DNA from: Juglans regia
Taxonomy: Eukaryota; Streptophyta; Magnoliopsida; Fagales; Juglandaceae
Reading direction: 5' to 3'
NCBI RefSeq assembly: GCF_001411555.2
Contig: NC_049911.1
Location: 34,609,340-34,673,339, forward strand
Length of the DNA: 64,000 bases
The number at the start of each line of letters is the position of its first letter. Position 1 is the stretch's first letter. The position numbers were made by a program, and so were the translations under genes. A model generated the notes under the pieces. That model made no database searches and had not been told where the DNA came from. It saw only the letters and a list, made by a program, of their open reading frames with translations. This document shows, piece after piece, positions 58,158 through 64,000 of this stretch.

Positions 58158-58797
58158 CAATATATTAAATTGGAGAGTTTTGAAAATTTTTTTGAGATTA
58201 GGTTTTGAGAAAAAAATAGAAGAATTTAAATAAAAATATTTTTTAAAAAAGTTTTGTATTGGAGGAGTTTGTGAAAGTAGATAGATAAAGTTAAAAATTT
58301 GTTTAAATATAATTTAATTGTTTTTATTTTAAAATTTATATGAATTTTTATGTTTAAATAATAATTAGATAACGTCAGATACAAAGTTAGAATTTTAAAT
58401 ACACAAATTTTGAATAATGTTTAGAAATAAAGTCGGGGAAAAGCGAGAAATGTTTAAAAAAATTTCGCCAAACACTTCGGTTGCATGGCCTAAAAGTCAA
58501 GTAAAAAAAAGCAAGAGTCAGACATGAGTTAATGACGTGCGTGACAGACTCCCTCGGATAGGCCCGATAGGGATAGGCTTACTAAATTCGCATACCGAGC
58601 TGAGGTGGCGCTGACATGATTTTACCAATCGAAACCTCAAATGCTCAACTCAAGAATCGGAACACCCGCTAACGGTGTCTCCGAGTTTCCTGAGAAGGAT
58701 CCGGCGAGGGTTTATTCTTTTTGGGGAGCCTTTTTTTCTCCGTTACTCACATCTCTTTATATCGTTTCTACTTTCTAGGGCTATTTATTTATTTACG

Positions 58798-58828
<31 letters not shown>

Positions 58829-58876
58829 CATACCCGAGAATTCTGATCATCAGATGCAGAGAGAAAAACAGAAGCA
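58158..58876. promoter_or_regulatory. ARA1 upstream region and leader
   Basis: Contains the expected promoter and 5' leader of the plus-strand gene. There is an (AT)n run at 58798-58824, about 55-80 bases before the ATG. It is too simple a repeat to name as a TATA box with confidence. A GC-richer stretch with GACGTG-like motifs lies at 58530-58680. Confidence 0.4.
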
Positions 58877-59026
58877 ATGAGGATTAAGGAAGAAAGTGAT
58901 GGAGTCTCGGCGTCCAGAAATCATCTTGTCTTCGCTTATTACGTCACTGGCCATGGTTTCGGCCATGCCACTCGTGTTGTCGAGGTGCCATTCCCAATTT
59001 AATTAGCTTCACCCGATCATTGCTCG

Positions 59027-59059
<33 letters not shown>

Positions 59060-62000
59060 GTATTCTTTCTTTTTTGAACTACCAGAGCCATATTTATTGC
59101 TTCTAGATCAAAATTTTCCGTTTGGTTTAATTTTGAATTTTCAAGATTATGCAACGCATTAACTCGGAAGTTTTCGGATCAATCTTTCTTATTTTTCTTG
59201 TCATTTTTGTTGAACAAGAAGATATAATTCTGATATGATAGTGATAAGAAATCGCTTTGGTAGACTTAAAAAAATTCCGAGGGAGAGTTTGGATTTTTGT
59301 TGTTTATGCTTTTAGATATACTTTTGTACAGATTTCTCGTTCTTCGAACGGTTGGAAAGTTTATAATCGGAACAGTGTCCGTGAAGATAAAATTATTTCA
59401 ACGTTTTATTTGAAGAATGATAGTTATTTACTCGATGTGATGTACGTAGGTGGTCCGGCACCTAATACTTGCCGGGCATGATGTACATGTTGTGACCGGT
59501 GCTCCGGATTTTGTTTTCACCTCCGAGATACAGTCCCCTCGTCTCTTCATACGAAAGGTAACTTGTAATCATTAAAAGGAAAAAGAAAATAATATTTTCC
59601 TGTTTCTTTTTCCTAAAAATCTATCCGGGATTGGGAAAGTCATGATTATAATCAATACCTCTGCTCATCTCCGTGTCTGAAGCCCGTTTTGGATACAAGA
59701 AGTATTTTATCTCATCTTACAATTTTTTTATGTTTTTATATAAAATATAATAAATAATTTAATTTTTTTAAATTTTAAAATATTAATAATATTAAAAAAT
59801 AATATTCTAACAATATTTTATTCAATTTTCAACTTTTATCTCAATTCATATTGTCTCAACTTACTATCTAAATGGCACCTTAATCTATTTATTTTAGCAT
59901 ATACTATAACTAAAGAGTACGCTTGACCATTAACTGTAAATAATAATCCTTTGCATATCAATATATGTATTCTTAATTTCTATTTTTTCCAAACAAGGAG
60001 TGGATGCCTTAAATTATTCTTTTACTTGAGGGGAGTGGCCATACAAACTTCCACTTTAGAAGTGTTATCTGATGCAACTCTATATTAATTACTTCTTGGC
60101 GTGTGGGAATTCAGGTTTTATTGGACTGTGGAGCAGTTCAGGCAGATGCATTGACAGTGGATCGTCTTGCCTCCTTGGAAAAGGTATATAAATAGCATTC
60201 CCTCCCGAGTTAATAATGACTATGTTGTCTGAAGCTTTGGCTTGAGCAGTTATTGTATCAATGTTATTGAATAAGTTAGTTACCAAAAAAAAAAAAAAAT
60301 GTTACTAAATAAGTTACTGCAACTTATTGTTTAAAATTATTTTTATTTTTATTGATCCCTTTGTAAAGATAGATACTTGAATATCTGTATGCCTTCTTTG
60401 AAATCTTACAAATTCTTTCCTTTCTGGTATTCCAGTATTCAGTCACAGCTGTTATGCCTCGGGCTTCTATTTTGGAAACGGAAGTAGCATGGCTGAACTC
60501 CATCAAAGCTGACTTAGTGGTACTTAGAGGCTTCTCTTATTTGTTTGTTAATTTGTTATCAGTTTTATAGGCATTTTCATATTGTCAACTTGGCCATTTT
60601 GCATGCTATGATCCAATTGCTGGGAATTTGTTTAATTATAGACTTGAATAGAATGGCTTTAACTATTTTTTGTGCTTATACAAAAACAGGTCTCAGATGT
60701 TGTTCCAGTTGCTTGTCGTGCGGCAGCTGATGCTGGAATTCGCTCTGTTTGTGTCACGAACTTCAGGTCACTCAATTTGTGGTGCTTTTGCAATTTCTAC
60801 TTTCAATGATTTAAAACATTTTTCATGATCTAAGATACTAAATATAGCTTTGAGTAATGTTTATACCTTTTACACTTGCTTGATGGACAGTGAAGCTATC
60901 AATCTAACTAGCAATTATGTTGTTGATCAATGTCTATTGAACCTGTGAAATTAATGATGCTTCATGCTCTCCAACTTCCCGCTTTTCTCTTTTCAGTCCT
61001 AATTTTATGCTTTGTGATTCACATCTTTTTTTGATAAGTAATAAGAAATTTTATTGACAAGTAAATAGACATAGTCCAAGTACACATGAAGTATACCAAA
61101 GAAAACACCTAAATACAAGCTAGGAACTGGAACGGGCTAAAAGCAAATAATGAAAGTGATTCATATCTATTTGTATTTCTTATATATATGTGTGTGTGTG
61201 CGTGTATACATGTATTATTTTCTCATCCCCTCTTGGATTCTCTAAAGAACCCATCACCACTTTTACTTCATACATCTACTACTTGGCATAGTCTCTTGCT
61301 GCTTTTTATCCAATTAGTTATGTTTGTTTCTGCTCTTCGCAGGATTGACCATAGATATATTCTGTTTTGGTATATTTGCATCAAGCTTTGCCCTATATTT
61401 AATCTACCGAAATCTGCCTTTGGCTTTCCTCCTAAACCGCTACCTTATGATAGAAAACTATCTGTGGTAACTAAACTAGACAGAACTATATAGTGGAATA
61501 TGGTTTATATGTTACAAGTTGTGACTTGGTGAGTAGTAATCATTTACCTATAAAAAAAAAAGTTGTGACTTGGTGATAATCATCCCAACCTTCTCTGAGT
61601 TATTGCATTGAATAGAGCTCCTTAGTTTTCTGCAAGCTGTTATACCCTCATATTCCCTACTATTGGCAGTTGGGACTTCATCTATGCAGAGTATGTCATG
61701 GCTGCTGGAAATCATCATCGCTCCATAGTGTGGGAGGTGACCGAAATTTTCTTTCCCATCTTTCTATTTATTATTGAAAGAAGTATCGCCAATTGCTAAT
61801 TGCATCTTATTTAGTTTGGTTTTATTTGGCCACATTTGATTTGATTTGGTATACTTTCTTATCTCAATGTCAACATAAAGAAACTATCTTCAACAAGAAA
61901 ATAGCAAAACTACTCCAACAATGATGTGCTTTAGGTGCATTGAGTGGCGTCTGATGTTGACAAATTTCCATGAAAATCATTTGGAAAATCAGATAAAATA

Positions 62001-63698
62001 CAAGTATGATTGTTTTGGGTCTTGCATACTCAATTCTTTTTCTATGAGCAAGAGAAACATTAAATTAAAGGGTAGTGCAACGGTGGAGGTGGGGGACCCT
62101 AACAAATACCCAAATAGGTTAATCAAGAATTTAAAAAAATAAAAAATAAAAAGGGAGATGGCTACACAAAGCTGGTCCCATGTTTCTTGGCACAAAGCCA
62201 TAAAAATGTCACTGCTCGGGTATTTTGAGTGCAACCCAGAGTTGGAGTGCCATGAAGTGAGCTTTGTAAGATCCCATATGAGACAGATGTCATCGAACAC
62301 TAAATCCACATTGCATACTCATAATTAAATATTCTTGTGGAGCTTCTTGCATGTTGGCGTGGTTGTGAGGTGAGGAAAGATGTTGCTGCCAGGAGGAGAA
62401 TGATTCCTTTGTGTTTAATGTGGTGCTGGAAATAAATGGGAGATGTTTTGAAGACAAGGAGCGCTCTTTTGAAGATCTTCGAAACTTTTTCTTTTCTACT
62501 TTGAGTTTGTGGGTTAAGATCTTTGTAAGGAATGATGAGAATGTACTGAATCTGTTTCTGTTTTAGTCTTCCTGTTTTCTAGAGTGTGGTAGGTATTTCT
62601 TTTGTATACTTCCTGTGTACTTGGGCTATGCCTATTTGTGATAATAAAATTCTTATTAATTATATAAAAAAAACTATTCTTGTTCTTTATCCAAGTCACA
62701 AATGTAGAACAAAGTGATACCCAAATAAGATCATAAACTTGATGTCTATGTTCAGTAAGTAACACTGCCATACTACCAATTTATTCTGAACTTACTAGAG
62801 TTTTTTAGTAACTGGGGAAGGGAGTATTTGTGTACGTAAACACTTATTTTTTGTCATTTTGGGAATTTCTTAATGACCTTACCTTGGGAAGATATAAACC
62901 AAAATTCTAGACAATTACTACTTTACTAGCCTCTTGGCATTGATTACCTTTTCCATTGTTGAGAAAAATGTTGAACATTCTCTGTGTCGTGCATTATATG
63001 CTTTCCTTTTTGGGATGTTCCAATGTAGATGTGACTTTCGAAATATGAAAGCATCTATTAACTTCCTATATTAACCCTAAATTTGAAGCTGCAATTTTCC
63101 AAAATTTATACTTATCTTTCTTGGCCAGCCTAAGAGCATCTTGGGAAGAGTTTTATTTCTTTAAAGGGCATATCATTTGTAAATTTTCATCTATTGTTTA
63201 TAGAGCGCGTATAACATGAGGTAATAATACCAGCCTTTTAGCGTTTTCTGCTTTGTTTATGTCATTCTAAACTGTTTCAGTTGCTTGAAAATTATTACAG
63301 ATAGCAGAAGACTATTCCCATTGTGAGTTCCTAATCCGCCTCCCAGGATATTGCCCAAGTATGTTGTTTGATAACCACAAGGAAAATGGTTTTGATTGTG
63401 CTCATTTGATCCTCCTCAACTAGATACACTGATCTGGGACCTCTTAATGAATGTCTTAAAATATCTTTTACTTTGCAGTGCCTGCTTTCCGAGATGTTAT
63501 TGATGTGCCTCTGGTTGTTAGGAGGTTACACAGATCCCGCAAGGAGGTTTTGGCTCACAAAACCCTGCTAAATCTCTAGTTGCATCATTTAGTTCATGAT
63601 GTATTTTTTCTTTTTGAACGAAATCCTTGTTGTAGGTGAGGAAGGAGCTTGGAATTGGGGAGGATGTGAAGCTAGTTATCCTAAACTTTGGTGGACAG
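58877..63698 (+). CDS. ARA1: L-arabinokinase, 5' part (nine exons; continues past the right edge)
   Basis: L-arabinokinase phosphorylates free L-arabinose to L-arabinose-1-phosphate in the sugar salvage route to UDP-arabinose. Exons: 58877-58984, 59450-59557, 60115-60183, 60436-60519, 60690-60766, 61670-61736, 63301-63358, 63479-63546 and 63636-63698. All have GT...AG borders and join in frame to 234 codons with no stop. Diagnostic text: HLVFAYYVTGHGFGHATRVV in exon 1, HDVHVVTGAPDFVFTSEIQS in exon 2, DALTVDRLASLEK in exon 3, VSDVVPVACRAAADAGIRSV in exon 5, WDFIYAEYVMAAG in exon 6 and RLPGYCPMPAFRDVIDVP across exons 7-8. This is the N-terminal glycosyltransferase-like domain. The C-terminal GHMP (galactokinase-type) kinase domain, which gives the family its activity, must lie beyond 64000. 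Start ATG is followed by MRIKEESDGVSASRN, near the usual position. Introns 5 and 6 carry LINE-tail insertions; splice sites are untouched, so it looks functional. Confidence 0.96.
59022..59059. repeat. (CT)n microsatellite in ARA1 intron 1
   Basis: About 38 bases of almost pure CT, shortly after the exon 1 donor. A second CT run lies in intron 9 at about 63816-63842. Confidence 0.95.
59687..59880. mobile_element. Tourist-like MITE in ARA1 intron 2
   Basis: Left side CCGTTTTGGATACAAGAAGT and ATCTCATCTTAC, right side TCAACTTACTATCTAAATGG; the family core lies between. Confidence 0.65.
61027..61155 (-). mobile_element. 5'-truncated LINE tail in ARA1 intron 5, reverse orientation
   Basis: A T-run followed by GATAAGTAATAAGAAATTTT and later AGTCCAAGTACACATGAAG is the reverse complement of a LINE 3' end (AATAAAATTTCTTATTACTT, A-tail). 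It is flanked by GTGATTCACATCT (61014-61026) and GTGATTCATATCT (61156-61168), a 13-bp target duplication with one mismatch. About 129 bases, no coding part left. Confidence 0.8.
62339..62674 (+). mobile_element. 5'-truncated LINE in ARA1 intron 6
   Basis: The first 230 bases translate, with breaks, to the C-terminal end of a plant LINE reverse transcriptase: ELLACWRGCEVRKDV, RRRMIPLCLMWC, NGRCFEDKERSFEDLRNFFF and STLSLWVKIF, then a stop. A short 3' UTR follows with GTGTACTTGGGCTATGCC and AATAAAATTCTTATTAATTA, then an A-tail. It is flanked by perfect 9-bp TATTCTTGT at 62330-62338 and 62675-62683. All features of target-primed insertion with 5' truncation are present. Same family as the tail in intron 5 and same sense as the gene. 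Confidence 0.88.
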
Positions 63699-64000
63699 GT
63701 GAGTAACTGATTGACCAGTTGTAATGGTTAGTTACTTGGACGCTTTCGTTTTTGAGGTTTATCTTCTTTGGAACGAGTCAATGGCTACAAGTGATGCATG
63801 ATGGATGATTCTTGTTCTCTCTCTGTCTCTCTCTCTCTCTCTGCCCCTCTTTATTTATTTTGCATTGATAGATAACCAATTGAACTGTGTTGTGGCTGCA
63901 TAACCTGTCACCTCCAAAAACTTTTATTCTGTTATACATGTTTTTGCTGAACTAATTGTTGTAGCACAATCCCAGGGTCAGGATCTCTAAGCCTGTCACA

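Noticed and set aside
58800..58830. (AT)n before ARA1 as a definite TATA box
   Set aside because: A simple repeat; location fits, but equal runs occur all over the window.

Overview
This is nuclear DNA from a flowering plant, most likely a woody eudicot. The genes have introns and plant-specific families: L-arabinokinase, a BAHD acyltransferase and a DUF599 membrane protein. The rest is AT-rich and full of small DNA transposons. The dominant Tourist-like MITE (ends like GGGTGTGTTTGGATG, TTA target duplications, CTCATCTCAACTC-type inner repeats) suggests Fagales, perhaps the walnut/hickory group. That placement rests on recall of repeat style and is inference.

Only three loci look like working genes. 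A two-exon DUF599 gene is on the minus strand at 11.2-12.4 kb. An intact single-exon BAHD acyltransferase is on the minus strand at 41.2-42.6 kb. The first nine exons of an L-arabinokinase (ARA1-like) gene are on the plus strand from 58.9 kb and run off the right edge. A bZIP N-terminal exon at 1.3-1.6 kb (minus) may be the 5' end of a gene leaving the left edge, or a fragment.

Several genes are broken or partial. An aspartic-protease exon sits inside a Pack-MULE-like element (9.0-9.9 kb). An ABC1K/beta-lactamase-type C-terminus has its ATG supplied by an abutting MITE (30.4 kb). A calmodulin-like gene has a stop just before its EF-hand (31.5 kb). A BAHD paralogue at 37.0-39.6 kb has been inactivated by frameshifts, stops and two LTR-like insertions, each with a perfect 5-bp target duplication.

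Layout: 0-9 kb, MITE-rich, with the bZIP exon. 9-16 kb, Pack-MULE and DUF599 gene. 16.05-22.35 kb, a very AT-rich array of repeats in both orientations, including a 453-bp unit repeated in tandem without visible differences. 22.7-26.5 kb, a decayed CACTA (En/Spm) transposon with remnants of both genes. 27-32 kb, MITEs and gene fragments. 32.2-36.5 kb, a hAT-like element with a MULE-like element nested inside. 37-43 kb, the BAHD pair. 43.2-46.8 kb, a tandem duplication whose copies carry different MITEs. 46.9-58 kb, MITEs, two long hairpins and a PIF/Harbinger ORF1 remnant split from its upstream end by a hAT MITE. 58.9-64 kb, ARA1, with two LINE-tail insertions in its introns.

The genes do not form a pathway or cluster. 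The strongest signal is layered transposition with readable target-site duplications. I saw no tRNA, rRNA or CRISPR array, and no clearly new biochemical system.
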